Part shown: one piece after another, positions 44,277 through 52,769 of the stretch | How the letters are laid out: each line of letters begins with the position of its first letter | Numbering within the stretch: position 1 is the stretch's first letter | NCBI RefSeq assembly: GCF_002844555.1 | Contig: NZ_PJNI01000019.1 | Location: 1 to 56,296 of the forward strand | DNA: 56,296 bases | Origin: Brumimicrobium salinarum | GTDB lineage: Bacteria > Bacteroidota > Bacteroidia > Flavobacteriales_D > Crocinitomicaceae | Reading direction: 5' to 3' | Program-made: the position numbers and the translations under genes | Notes under the pieces: model-generated | Databases searched by the model: none | The model's input: only the letters and a program-made list of their open reading frames with translations | What the model was told of the DNA's origin: nothing

Positions 44277-44522
44277 TTATTTTTTTGGTGTATTTGCTGG
44301 TCTTGGCGTAATGTTTTTTTTATCACGTGTACCTTCAATTTTAACCGTTTTTAGCTTTTGCTTTTCAATAGGAGCAGCTTTTACCGCTTTTTTATGGATT
44401 TCGGACTCTGTAGCTTTTTTAGATTCTTTTGTTACTGGTTCTTGAGACTTTTCTGTCTGCCCAAAAGATGAAGCGGTACATAATAATACGAATGTTCCTA
44501 ATAATAAAATTGATTTTTTCAT
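44277..44522 (-). CDS. Small secreted Lys-rich protein
   Basis: 81 residues from the ATG at 44522, which starts a clean signal peptide (MKKSILLLGTFVLLCTASSFGQ). The mature 59 residues are highly charged and rich in Lys, Glu and Thr (TEKSQEPVTKESKKATE, VKAAPIEKQKLK) and should be disordered. It precedes the T9SS protein by 30 bases, so the two probably share a transcript. No family recognised; low-complexity composition limits homology searching. Confidence 0.6.
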   Translation of the reverse strand: MKKSILLLGTFVLLCTASSFGQTEKSQEPVTKESKKATESEIHKKAVKAAPIEKQKLKTVKIEGTRDKKNITPRPANTPKK

Positions 44523-44620
44523 AGTGTTAATTTTTATTAATTTAACACGAAGATAAATCAAATTCGATTAATAGCAAAAAAAAGACTACTAAATTACAAT
44601 TTAGACTTATGAAACAAATT

Positions 44621-45067
44621 TTAAAAATCATTTTCACTTAACGTGAAATCATCAAGACCACCATATAAGTCATCATTGTCATTATCATTGTCGATTTGGT
44701 TTTCACTTAAAGTAGTTTGAGTGTTTTTATTTGTTTTAAGAATATTTGTCTTGGCAACATTTAATCTTATTTCAGTTTTGATTTTACCATCTTCTTGATG
44801 GAAAGCTTTGGCATAAGGAGTTCCTAGCAATTCTACTAAGGTTCCACTTTTTAAAAAATCGAGAATACGCATATTCGTACCTTCTTTTTTCCAAATCGTA
44901 CAGTTTACCCATGTGGTTTTAGTTCTTGATTCTCCAGTTTTTTTATCCTTCCAGTTCTTATTATGTGCCACGGGAAAGTTTATCGCCATAACACCTCTAT
45001 CCATTTTCCTAACTACTGCATCTTTTCCGATATTCCCAATCAATCTTGTTTCAAATACTGTTGCCAT
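44621..45067 (-). CDS. ssb: Single-stranded DNA-binding protein
   Basis: 148 residues with the OB-fold pattern: ETRLIGNIGKDAVVRK, AINFPVAHNKNWKDKKTGE, TTWVNCTIWKKEGTN and LKSGTLVELLGTPYAKAFH. The C-terminal tail is Asp/Asn-rich (DNDNDDDLYGGLDDF) and ends SENDF. The usual tail that recruits repair proteins ends DDLPF or DDxPF; here the Pro is missing, which may weaken partner binding. It lies divergently from radA across 300 bases. This may be a second SSB in the genome. Confidence 0.9.
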   Translation of the reverse strand: MATVFETRLIGNIGKDAVVRKMDRGVMAINFPVAHNKNWKDKKTGESRTKTTWVNCTIWKKEGTNMRILDFLKSGTLVELLGTPYAKAFHQEDGKIKTEIRLNVAKTNILKTNKNTQTTLSENQIDNDNDNDDLYGGLDDFTLSENDF

Positions 45068-45367
45068 TTGTTTGTAATTTTTTTTAATTATTGTTTGTCC
45101 TAAGGGCTAAATATATGATTATTCGCAAATAAAAAGAAACTTGTTCAGGTATACACTTCAATATAAAGAAATTGTTAATCATCATAAATCTAATGACTTA
45201 AAAATATAGCTTATTTAAATTTTCTTCATTTTACAGGATATGATGCTTTGTAAAAAAAGAAATTCATCCCTAATATATTTGATATAAATAGGACTGTTAA
45301 GTTACTAATAATGGTTTAAAATAAATAAAAATTGTAATTTTAAACGTTAATAAAACGAACTTAGGCA
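45068..45367. other. Divergent ssb-radA promoter region
   Basis: 300 AT-rich bases with no ORF or RNA gene I can support. A minus-strand TATATTTA (45115-45108), one base off the -7 consensus, lies 40 bases before ssb. No clear element was found for radA. Confidence 0.4.
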
Positions 45368-46732
45368 ATGGCAAAGGTGAAAACAGCATATTTCTGTCAA
45401 AATTGTGGGCATGAAGCACCAAAATGGTTAGGACGCTGTCCTTCTTGTAGCGAATGGAACACCTTCGTTGAAGAGGTGATAACAAAAGGAAAGAAGGAAG
45501 TTACCGTCTTTTCTAAAAGCAGTAAACGTACCTCTAAACCTCAGGCGATTCATGAAATAGAAGAAATTCCACAACAGCGTTTACAAATGGTGGACCGGGA
45601 ATTGAACCGCGTTTTAGGTGATGGTTTGGTGCCGGGTTCGTTGACTTTATTCGGTGGAGAACCTGGAATTGGAAAATCCACTTTGATGCTACAGATGGCT
45701 ATGCAAGAAACGAAGCACAAAATTTTATATGTTTCGGGTGAGGAAAGTGATCAGCAAATAAAAATGCGCGCCAGTAGAATTGGAGAACTGAATGAGAATT
45801 GTTTTTTGTTGACAGAAACACAATTGGAAAGCATTTTTAAACATGCCGAAAACTTGCAACCTACCATGTTGGTGATTGACTCTATTCAAACCATTCACAG
45901 CGAAAATATCGAAAGTTCACCTGGGAGTATTTCACAAATTAGAGAATGCACCGCTCAATTGTTGCGTTTTGCCAAACAAACTGAAACTCCTGTGTTTTTA
46001 ATAGGACATATAACCAAAGAAGGTTCGTTAGCTGGACCAAAAGTATTGGAGCACATGGTCGATACAGTTTTACAATTTGAAGGTGATAGAAATCATGTGT
46101 ATCGTTTATTAAGAAGCATAAAAAATCGTTTTGGCTCTACGAACGAACTCGGAATTTACGAAATGCTTGGCAATGGATTAAGACAAGTGGACAATCCATC
46201 AGAGATATTGATTTCTAACAATCAAGACGATCTTTCAGGAAGTGCTATTGCAGCAACTTTGGAAGGCTTGCGCCCGATGTTGATTGAAGTGCAGGCGCTA
46301 GTGAGCACAGCAGCTTATGGAACACCACAGCGCAGTGCCACAGGATTTGATTTGCGTCGTTTAAATATGTTGCTTGCTGTAATGGAAAAAAGATGTGGTT
46401 TTAAGCTAGGTGCAAAAGACGTGTTCTTAAACATTGCCGGAGGAATTAAAGTGAGTGACCCCGGAATTGATTTAGCGGTAGTCGCTTCCATTTTATCTTC
46501 CAATGCCGATATCGCTATTAAAAAGAACATTAGTCTTTCAGCTGAAGTAGGATTGTCTGGTGAAATTCGTCCGGTAAATCGCGTAGATCAGCGTATTTCT
46601 GAGGCAGAAAAACTGGGCTTTGATAAAATCATAATTTCAAAAGACAATAAAGGGATTAAACAATCCGATTTTAAAATTGAAATTGTGGGTTGTTCAAGGA
46701 TTGAAGAAGTGTTGAGAGAATTATTTGGATAG
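45368..46732 (+). CDS. radA: DNA repair protein RadA
   Basis: 454 residues. It begins with a four-Cys zinc finger (CQNCGHEAPKWLGRCPSC near 10-27). The Walker A motif is GGEPGIGKSTL near 93-103, Walker B is MLVIDSIQTI near 173, and the RadA-specific motif is KNRFGSTNE near 254. A Lon-like C-terminal domain follows. RadA is a RecA-like helicase that promotes branch migration and D-loop extension in recombination and transformation. Full length and complete. Its end faces a Rieske protein gene 8 bases away on the other strand. Confidence 0.97.
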   Translation: MAKVKTAYFCQNCGHEAPKWLGRCPSCSEWNTFVEEVITKGKKEVTVFSKSSKRTSKPQAIHEIEEIPQQRLQMVDRELNRVLGDGLVPGSLTLFGGEPGIGKSTLMLQMAMQETKHKILYVSGEESDQQIKMRASRIGELNENCFLLTETQLESIFKHAENLQPTMLVIDSIQTIHSENIESSPGSISQIRECTAQLLRFAKQTETPVFLIGHITKEGSLAGPKVLEHMVDTVLQFEGDRNHVYRLLRSIKNRFGSTNELGIYEMLGNGLRQVDNPSEILISNNQDDLSGSAIAATLEGLRPMLIEVQALVSTAAYGTPQRSATGFDLRRLNMLLAVMEKRCGFKLGAKDVFLNIAGGIKVSDPGIDLAVVASILSSNADIAIKKNISLSAEVGLSGEIRPVNRVDQRISEAEKLGFDKIIISKDNKGIKQSDFKIEIVGCSRIEEVLRELFG

Positions 46733-46740
46733 TATAAATC

Positions 46741-47088
46741 TCATTCTCCAAACCAACTAAAATAGGTGCGACAAAGGAAAAAGCCATCTTCGTTTTCTTC
46801 CAAGGGATAAAAATCTAAATACAATCCATGGCCACGACCTGTTTCCGTACTGAATTTGTAATTGTGAACAGGACACATTACACGCTCATTTTCAATCGTA
46901 CATCCTTGCATTTTTTGTCCTTGGTGTGGACATTTATTGATGAATGCATAAATCTCTTTCTCTTTTTTTACAAAAAGCACCTCTCCGAAAGGAAAGTTTT
47001 TAGCCAATTCATTGGTGGCTGGAAAATCATGTAGAAATGCTTCACGAGAATCTGCTAATCGGTATTTTTTGGTTTTATCGGAGAACAT
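46741..47088 (-). CDS. Rieske [2Fe-2S] ferredoxin-like protein
   Basis: 115 residues. The cluster ligands are complete: CPHQG near 63 and CPVHNYKF near 82, the C-x-H...C-x2-H arrangement with a 17-residue spacer. There is no signal peptide or membrane helix, so it is a soluble electron carrier, resembling the NirD or oxygenase-ferredoxin group. An electron partner is not encoded next to it. It ends convergent with radA and is 51 bases downstream of the ATPase gene's stop. Confidence 0.88.
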   Translation of the reverse strand: MFSDKTKKYRLADSREAFLHDFPATNELAKNFPFGEVLFVKKEKEIYAFINKCPHQGQKMQGCTIENERVMCPVHNYKFSTETGRGHGLYLDFYPLEENEDGFFLCRTYFSWFGE

Positions 47089-47138
47089 AGAAATGAAAGT
47101 TACGAAAAAAGTGATAGGTTAGCAAAAAGCAATTTATG

Positions 47139-48332
47139 TTAATACAAAAATCCAAACAACCACAAAGGTATGTTATTTCCAGATGAGAATGCGACATCAT
47201 CTTTTACAATAAAAGCATTTTCAATTTCTTTTATCTGCTTTTGTGATTTGTTTTTTCCACCTACTTCAAAGGTGTATTTATTTCCAACGAAGAAGTCTCC
47301 TTTTTTAGGTAACTCAATTGAATTAATCTGGTTAACCTGAGAATAAAAGAAAGTTTCTCGTACATTTCCAATGTTTGATTTATCTTCCGCTAAAGTGTGA
47401 ATTAAGGCGGTATTATTTAGGTAGATTTTGTCTGGCTTTTGAAGTGTGGAAGTACTTTTTCCAGCTGTATAAACGAGTGAAATCAACTTTGCTTTTTCAA
47501 GAAAGAATAAATAGTTGTTTAAGGTGTTTCTATGAATCCCCGTTTGTTCAGCGAGCTTTGAAATATTTGGTGAAAAAGGAACTTGTTGTGCAATTACGTA
47601 AAGTAATTGCAGCATTTTATGAGCATTCCTAATGTCAAAGTCTTTTAATTCTGCCATATCGGATTCAACCACTGTACGAATGAGCTGATTCATCCTGTAT
47701 TGACTTGTAAGTGGTTCTTCTAATAGGAATGGATAATAGCCTAATTGCAAATACTCTTTGAAATTAGCTAAGGGTTTGAATTCACTTGGGAAAACAGAGT
47801 AAATTGAGTCGTTTTTTGAGACGATTTCTTCAAGGCTTAATTTTGGTAGATTGATGTCGTAATGCATAGCAAGAAACTCTCTATACGAAAGCCCAGGTAG
47901 TTCATAAATTACCGCTCTTCTGCTTAAATCTGCTTCTTGTTTGCTGATGTCAATAATCGAGGAACCAGTAAAAATAATTTTAAGTTCGGGATAAAAATCA
48001 TATATATTTTTAATGACTTGAGACCAATTCGGATATTTATGTACTTCATCAAGGATAACTATCTCTCCACCTTTTTCATGGAAATTAACAAGAAGAGTTT
48101 TTAAATCATTTTGAGAAAAATAAATATCATCCAAAGATATGTAGACGGCTTTGTTGGGAGCAAGTTTTTGCGCCTTCAACCATTGGAGTAATAAGGTTGT
48201 TTTTCCAGTTCCTCGTGCTCCTTTAATACCAATTAAACGTGATTCCCAATGTATTTCATCAAATAGAAAACGTCTAAATATTGGAAACTTTTGACGTATT
48301 AAAGCCTGATACTGTGTTATTAATTCTTCCAT
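47139..48332 (-). CDS. AAA ATPase with DUF4143 C-terminal domain
   Basis: 397 residues from the ATG at 48332, chosen because a -7 promoter element lies just upstream and the longer frame starts within it. Walker A is GIKGARGTGKTTLLLQW near 38-54, Walker B is EIVILDEVHKY near 93-103, and the sensor-like segment is KIIFTGSSI. A winged helix (LAEQTGIHRNTLNNYLFFLEKA) precedes the DUF4143 nuclease-like end (FFVGNKYTFEVGGKNKSQKQI). This family is common in bacteria and archaea and poorly understood; some members may be linked to toxin-antitoxin or defence functions. The operator-like sequence upstream suggests autoregulation. Confidence 0.88.
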   Translation of the reverse strand: MEELITQYQALIRQKFPIFRRFLFDEIHWESRLIGIKGARGTGKTTLLLQWLKAQKLAPNKAVYISLDDIYFSQNDLKTLLVNFHEKGGEIVILDEVHKYPNWSQVIKNIYDFYPELKIIFTGSSIIDISKQEADLSRRAVIYELPGLSYREFLAMHYDINLPKLSLEEIVSKNDSIYSVFPSEFKPLANFKEYLQLGYYPFLLEEPLTSQYRMNQLIRTVVESDMAELKDFDIRNAHKMLQLLYVIAQQVPFSPNISKLAEQTGIHRNTLNNYLFFLEKAKLISLVYTAGKSTSTLQKPDKIYLNNTALIHTLAEDKSNIGNVRETFFYSQVNQINSIELPKKGDFFVGNKYTFEVGGKNKSQKQIKEIENAFIVKDDVAFSSGNNIPLWLFGFLY

Positions 48333-48334
48333 TT

Positions 48335-48418
48335 TGCACTTCTTATTATGCAAATATACTAAATGTTGCACATCAAGATATGCATATTTTGTTAAATAAT
48401 GCACTTCTTGATGTGCAA
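48335..48418 (-). promoter_or_regulatory. Promoter and operator-like inverted repeats of the ATPase gene
   Basis: A minus-strand -7 element TATATTTG (48358-48351) is an exact consensus match 18 bases before the ATG. A perfect 13-bp inverted repeat, TTGCACATCAAGA (48366-48378) and TCTTGATGTGCAA (48406-48418), covers the -33 region. The 10-mer TGCACTTCTT occurs at 48335-48344 and 48400-48409, and TTTGCA/TGCAAA pair at 48333-48354. This cluster looks like a repressor binding site. Confidence 0.6.
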
Positions 48419-48453
48419 AAGCAACAAAAGCTCTTCTATAATTATAATCTTAA

Positions 48454-48690
48454 ATGTTTATCCGTTACTTTATCCAATAAATAGTGTTCTAAAAATCAAT
48501 ATTATTTTCTTGACAAGATCCTTCGGAAAACAACAAGAAACAAGTTTTTTGTTTTTTACCATCAGGATGACAACCACTTTATAGACTCCTCTTATATTAG
48601 CTGTCATCCTGATGGAGTGAAACTCCGAAGGATCTTTTAATTTTTCACAAATAGAATATTATCTTAGGGAAACAACCGGACAAGCAATTA
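48454..48690 (-). repeat. Dispersed intergenic repeat with long hairpin, intact copy
   Basis: 237 bases related to 6586-6753. Two perfect inverted pairs nest: GATCCTTCGG (48517-48526) with CCGAAGGATC (48625-48634), and CCATCAGGATGACA (48559-48572) with TGTCATCCTGATGG (48602-48615). The phrase around TCATCCTGATGG and CCGAAGGATC is a recurrent intergenic element in Bacteroidota. It lies between the metH stop and the ATPase promoter. Confidence 0.8.
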
Positions 48691-48700
48691 ATCTCAACTT

Positions 48701-51388
48701 CTAATAACTCAAATTAGAAGCCAACCATTTCTCCATTTCTTCAACACTTTTTCCTTTTCTTTTCGCCAAACTTTCCACCTGATCTTTTGCTATCTTTCCA
48801 ACGCCAAAATACTTTGCCTCGGGATGTCCAAAATACCAACCCGCAACTGCTGCTGTTGGATACATGGCCATGTGTTCGGTCAATTCTACAGTGGTGTGTT
48901 CTGTGGCATTTAAGATTTTAAATAATCCTGGTTTTTCCGTGTGATCTGGACAGGCAGGATAACCCGGTGCAGGACGAATTCCTTTGTATTTCTCTCTGAT
49001 TAATGCTTCGTTGTCTAAATCTTCATCTGGTGAATAACCCCAAAACTCTTTTCTTACTCGGGCGTGTAACAATTCAGCAAAAGATTCTGCCAAACGATCG
49101 GCTAAAGCTTGTAGCATAATAGCGTTGTAATCATCATGATCATCTTTAAATCGCTTGATGTGTTCATCTATTCCAATACCCGAAGTAACCACAAATCCAC
49201 CGATGTAATCTTTAATACCGCTTTCTTTAGGTGCAATAAAATCAGCTAAAGCCAAATTGTGTGCTTTTTTCGATTTTTTCAATTGCGAACGCATCGAATG
49301 TTGGACATGCAAAACTTCTGTGCGCGATTCATCAGTGTAAATCTCTATGTCGTCATCGTTGATGGAATTGGCCGGAAATAATCCGTAAACTCCTTTGGCG
49401 GTTAACCATTTTTCTTCAATGATGGTTTTTAGTAATTCTTGCGCTTCTTCATAAAGTTTAGTCGCCGATTCGCCAACGACTTCATCTTCTAATATTTTTG
49501 GAAATCTGCCTGCCAGTTCCCAAGCTTGGAAAAAGGGTGTCCAGTCGGTGTATTCTAAAATTTCTTCTAAACTGTAATCTTCAAAATTAAAAACCCCAAG
49601 TTGATTAGGTACCTTGATGTCGCTTTGTTTCCATTCAATTGGGAATTTATTAGCTCTTGCTTCTTCCAAAGGAATGTATGTTTTGCGCGATTTACTTTTG
49701 AGGTGATGTTCACGTAGCTTTTTGTATTCTTCTTTGATGTTAGACACAAATTCGTTGCGTTTGTTTCCTAATAAACTCTCAACAGCAGTTACCGAACGAG
49801 AAGCATCTAAAATGTGTACCGTTTGATTCTTTGTATAAAACTGTTCGATTTTTACTGCGGTATGCACGCGTGAAGTTGTTGCTCCACCTATTAATAAAGG
49901 AATATCAATATCTGCACGTTCCATTTCTTTGGCAACAGTTACCATTTCATCTAAAGAAGGCGTAATTAATCCGCTTAACCCAATGGCATCCGCATTGTTT
50001 TCTATGGCGGTTTGAATGATTTTTTCTGCTGGCACCATTACGCCTAAATCAATAACATCGTAATTATTACAACCCAAAACAACACCCACGATATTTTTCC
50101 CAATATCATGTACATCACCTTTTACGGTAGCCATTACAATTTTACCATTGGGTTTGTCGCCTTCTTGCTTATCATCTTCGATATAAGGCAATAAATAAGC
50201 AACTGCTTTTTTCATTACCCGTGCCGATTTCACTACTTGTGGTAAGAACATTTTTCCGCTTCCAAATAAATCTCCAACAATATTCATCCCATCCATCAAA
50301 GGACCTTCGATGACTTCAATCGGACGTTTATAATTGTGGCGACATTCTTCAGTATCTTCCTCAATATACTCGGTAATTCCTTTCACTAAAGCATGCGCTA
50401 ATCGGTCTTTTACTGGCTGATTTCGCCAGGCCAAATCAACGACTTTTTCTTTCTTTTCTCCAGTGAAGTTTTCGGCGAAATCAAGTAGTCTTTCTGTGGC
50501 GTCTTCTCTTCTATTGAGAAGCACATCTTCGACTTTTTCGAGCAATTCTTTATCGATATCGTCATATACACCTAGCAAAGCCGGATTAACAATCCCCATG
50601 TTCATTCCTCTTTGAATGGCATGATATAAAAAGGCAGAATGCATCGCTTCTCGAACGGCATTATTTCCCCTAAAAGAAAAAGAAACGTTGGAAACTCCGC
50701 CGGAAACATTGGCACCAGGAAGGTTTTTACGTATCCATTCTGTGGCATTGAAAAAGTCTAAGGCGTTATTGCGGTGTTCCTCCATTCCCGTGGCTACAGG
50801 GAAAATATTTGGATCAAAAATGATGTCCTGCGGTGGAAAATTAACTTCCTCGACTAAAATATCGTAAGAACGTTTACAAATTTCAATTCTGCGTTCGTAA
50901 TTGTCTGCCTGACCGTCTTCGTCAAAAGCCATTACAATTACAGCCGCTCCCAATCTTCTGATGGTTTTCGCTCTTTCTTTAAATAATTCTTCTCCATCTT
51001 TTAAAGAAATAGAATTGACAACACCTTTTCCTTGAACACATTTTAAGCCTGCTTCAATAATTTCCCATTTGGAAGAATCGACCATAATCGGAACACGAGC
51101 AATATCAGGTTCCGAAGCAATGAGGTTTAAGAATTTGACCATGGCTTCTTTTCCATCGATCATTCCTTCATCCATGTTCACATCGATGATTTGTGCGCCA
51201 CCTTCTACTTGGTCGAGTGCCACTTCTAATGCTTCTTCGTATTTATCTTCTTTGATTAAACGCAAGAATTTCTTGGAACCCGTTACGTTGGTTCTTTCTC
51301 CAACATTAATAAAGTTAGATTCTGAAGTAACGATTAACGGCTCAAGTCCTGATAGTTTTAATGGTGGAAGTATATTTTTATTGCTCAT
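48701..51388 (-). CDS. metH: Methionine synthase, folate/cobalamin/activation part
   Basis: 895 residues, the second half of cobalamin-dependent methionine synthase. The methyltetrahydrofolate domain comes first ([16 protein letters not shown] near 25-40, [13 protein letters not shown]). The cobalamin cap and Rossmann domains follow, with the cobalt-ligand motif [19 protein letters not shown] near 430. The SAM-binding reactivation domain closes the protein ([15 protein letters not shown] near 798). The homocysteine-binding domain is missing here and is supplied by the upstream gene 51467-52474, as is usual in Bacteroidota. The two act together to make methionine; they are 78 bases apart and share the riboswitch. 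Confidence 0.95.
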   Translation of the reverse strand: MSNKNILPPLKLSGLEPLIVTSESNFINVGERTNVTGSKKFLRLIKEDKYEEALEVALDQVEGGAQIIDVNMDEGMIDGKEAMVKFLNLIASEPDIARVPIMVDSSKWEIIEAGLKCVQGKGVVNSISLKDGEELFKERAKTIRRLGAAVIVMAFDEDGQADNYERRIEICKRSYDILVEEVNFPPQDIIFDPNIFPVATGMEEHRNNALDFFNATEWIRKNLPGANVSGGVSNVSFSFRGNNAVREAMHSAFLYHAIQRGMNMGIVNPALLGVYDDIDKELLEKVEDVLLNRREDATERLLDFAENFTGEKKEKVVDLAWRNQPVKDRLAHALVKGITEYIEEDTEECRHNYKRPIEVIEGPLMDGMNIVGDLFGSGKMFLPQVVKSARVMKKAVAYLLPYIEDDKQEGDKPNGKIVMATVKGDVHDIGKNIVGVVLGCNNYDVIDLGVMVPAEKIIQTAIENNADAIGLSGLITPSLDEMVTVAKEMERADIDIPLLIGGATTSRVHTAVKIEQFYTKNQTVHILDASRSVTAVESLLGNKRNEFVSNIKEEYKKLREHHLKSKSRKTYIPLEEARANKFPIEWKQSDIKVPNQLGVFNFEDYSLEEILEYTDWTPFFQAWELAGRFPKILEDEVVGESATKLYEEAQELLKTIIEEKWLTAKGVYGLFPANSINDDDIEIYTDESRTEVLHVQHSMRSQLKKSKKAHNLALADFIAPKESGIKDYIGGFVVTSGIGIDEHIKRFKDDHDDYNAIMLQALADRLAESFAELLHARVRKEFWGYSPDEDLDNEALIREKYKGIRPAPGYPACPDHTEKPGLFKILNATEHTTVELTEHMAMYPTAAVAGWYFGHPEAKYFGVGKIAKDQVESLAKRKGKSVEEMEKWLASNLSY

Positions 51389-51426
51389 TGTCTTATTGTT
51401 ATATCATGTTCACAGCTTTTTTTACT

Positions 51427-51460
51427 TCACCCTTTGGAGAGGGACTAAGGGGGAGGACTG
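51427..51460. repeat. Short purine-rich repeat-like spacer
   Basis: The only notable sequence between the two metH parts: ACCCTTTGGAGAGGGA followed by CTAAGGGGGAGGA. It resembles a phrase common in Bacteroidota spacers and can fold through CCCTT/AAGGG. Assigned by recall only. Confidence 0.3.
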
Positions 51461-51466
51461 TTTAAC

Positions 51467-52474
51467 CTACGCCATTTCTTTAATTTTTCTCACTTCATAT
51501 TTCTTCACTAATTCAGCAATAACTTCAATATGCTCAGGAGTTGTTCCGCAACATCCGCCGATGATATTTACAAGTCCTTCTTTGAGAAATTCTTCAATTT
51601 GTTCACCCATTATTTCGGGTGTTTCGTCGTATTCTCCAAATTCATTGGGTAAACCTGCGTTGGGATGTGCTGAAACAAAAAACGGTGCTTTTTCGTCCAT
51701 TATTTTTAGATATTGTCTCAATTCTGTTGCACCTAAAGCACAATTTAATCCAACACTAAAAACGGGCAAATGAGAAATCGAAATTAAAAAGGCTTCAGTG
51801 GTTTGTCCGGTTAAAGTTCTTCCAGAAGCGTCTGTAATTGTTCCCGAAATCATAATGGGTAAATCGGTTTTGAGCTCTTCTTGAATTACATCAATGGCGT
51901 ATAAGGCTGCTTTTGCATTCAAAGTGTCAAAAATTGTTTCTACCAAAAGTAGATCAACTCCACCCTCGATGAGCGCTTTTACTTGTAAACTATAGGCTTC
52001 TACCAATTCATCGAAGGAGATTGCACGAAAAGCAGGATCGTTTACATCGGGAGAAATGGATGCTGTTCTGTTGGTAGGACCAATTGCTCCAGCAACATAT
52101 CTTGGTTTATTCGGCTCTTTTGCTGTAAATTCATCGGCTACTTCTTTGGCTAACTTTGCCGATTGATAATTAATGTCATAAACTGCACTTTCTAAATCGT
52201 AGTCGGCTTGTGCAATGGTTGTTCCAGAAAATGTATTTGTTTCGCAAATATCGGCTCCTGCGGCATAATATTTTCGGTGAATCTCTTGGATGATTTCGGG
52301 TTGAGTGAGTGACAATAAATCGTTATTTCCTTTCAAAGATTTATGGTGGTCTTCAAAACCTCCTTTTCGAAAATCTTCTTCTTCCAATTTATATTGCTGA
52401 ATCATTGTTCCCATTGCGCCGTCTAGCACCAAGATTCTTTCTTTAACTATTTCTCGTATATCTTCTTTAGCCAT
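51467..52474 (-). CDS. metH: Methionine synthase, homocysteine-binding part
   Basis: 335 residues, the N-terminal domain of MetH as a separate gene. It binds and activates homocysteine on zinc: the ligands are the cysteine in VGLNCALGA near 248 and the pair in [13 protein letters not shown] near 312-313. The beginning ([24 protein letters not shown], in part DGAMGTMIQ) is characteristic. It is the first gene after the SAM-I riboswitch and is followed by the folate/cobalamin half. The split is normal for the phylum, not a frameshift: each part has its own clean start and stop and an intervening spacer. Confidence 0.95.
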   Translation of the reverse strand: MAKEDIREIVKERILVLDGAMGTMIQQYKLEEEDFRKGGFEDHHKSLKGNNDLLSLTQPEIIQEIHRKYYAAGADICETNTFSGTTIAQADYDLESAVYDINYQSAKLAKEVADEFTAKEPNKPRYVAGAIGPTNRTASISPDVNDPAFRAISFDELVEAYSLQVKALIEGGVDLLLVETIFDTLNAKAALYAIDVIQEELKTDLPIMISGTITDASGRTLTGQTTEAFLISISHLPVFSVGLNCALGATELRQYLKIMDEKAPFFVSAHPNAGLPNEFGEYDETPEIMGEQIEEFLKEGLVNIIGGCCGTTPEHIEVIAELVKKYEVRKIKEMA

Positions 52475-52591
52475 TTTCTATTTTATTTATTCGTGAATAA
52501 ATTATCATTCTCCAAAGTGAATTGGATGAATTGTGCACTGCGAATAAAAAGGGTTTGGAGAAATGGGCTCGATTTAACGAGTTTCTATAGA

Positions 52592-52694
52592 CTTATCAAT
52601 CCCGATTTATACGGGAAGGATTTGGCACCGGAATTAATAATTTAAAAGGTTGCCAAGGTTTCAAAGGGCCTGTCCCTCCACCTTTCTTTATAAG
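52592..52694 (-). promoter_or_regulatory. SAM-I (S-box) riboswitch upstream of metH
   Basis: On the minus strand the aptamer reads CTTATAAAGAAAGGTGGAGG, then GACAGGCCCTTTGAAACCTTGG, where GACTGGCCCTATGAAACCTGG is the consensus, then CAACCT, GGTGCCAAATCC and a closing GATAAG that pairs with the initial CTTAT. All conserved S-box blocks are in order (given in parts). It would turn the metH genes off when S-adenosylmethionine is plentiful. Downstream CTCG-TTAAAT-CGAG can form a small hairpin in the leader; no strong T-tract terminator follows, so translation control is possible. Confidence 0.92.
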
Positions 52695-52721
52695 CTTGTT
52701 ATTTTTAATAAAAGAACTGCT

Positions 52722-52729
52722 CAAATGTA
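52722..52729 (-). promoter_or_regulatory. Candidate -7 element (TACATTTG) of the riboswitch leader
   Basis: An exact TAnnTTTG match on the minus strand 27 bases before the riboswitch; TTTT sits at the expected -33 spacing (52752-52749). It gives the metH transcript a leader of about 240 bases. Confidence 0.55.
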
Positions 52730-52769
52730 AGAACTAATTTAGAGATAGAAAAGCAGAAGAATATTTTTA

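Noticed and set aside
48333-48404. Longer ATPase start adding 24 residues
   Set aside because: The extension lies across the promoter and operator repeats.
51389-51466. Frameshift or stop breaking metH
   Set aside because: Both halves have proper domain ends, their own start and stop codons and a spacer; the split is the normal state in Bacteroidota.
51069-51773. 234-codon plus-strand ORF opposite the metH pair
   Set aside because: It spans two genes and their spacer on the other strand, has an implausible composition and no recognisable domain.
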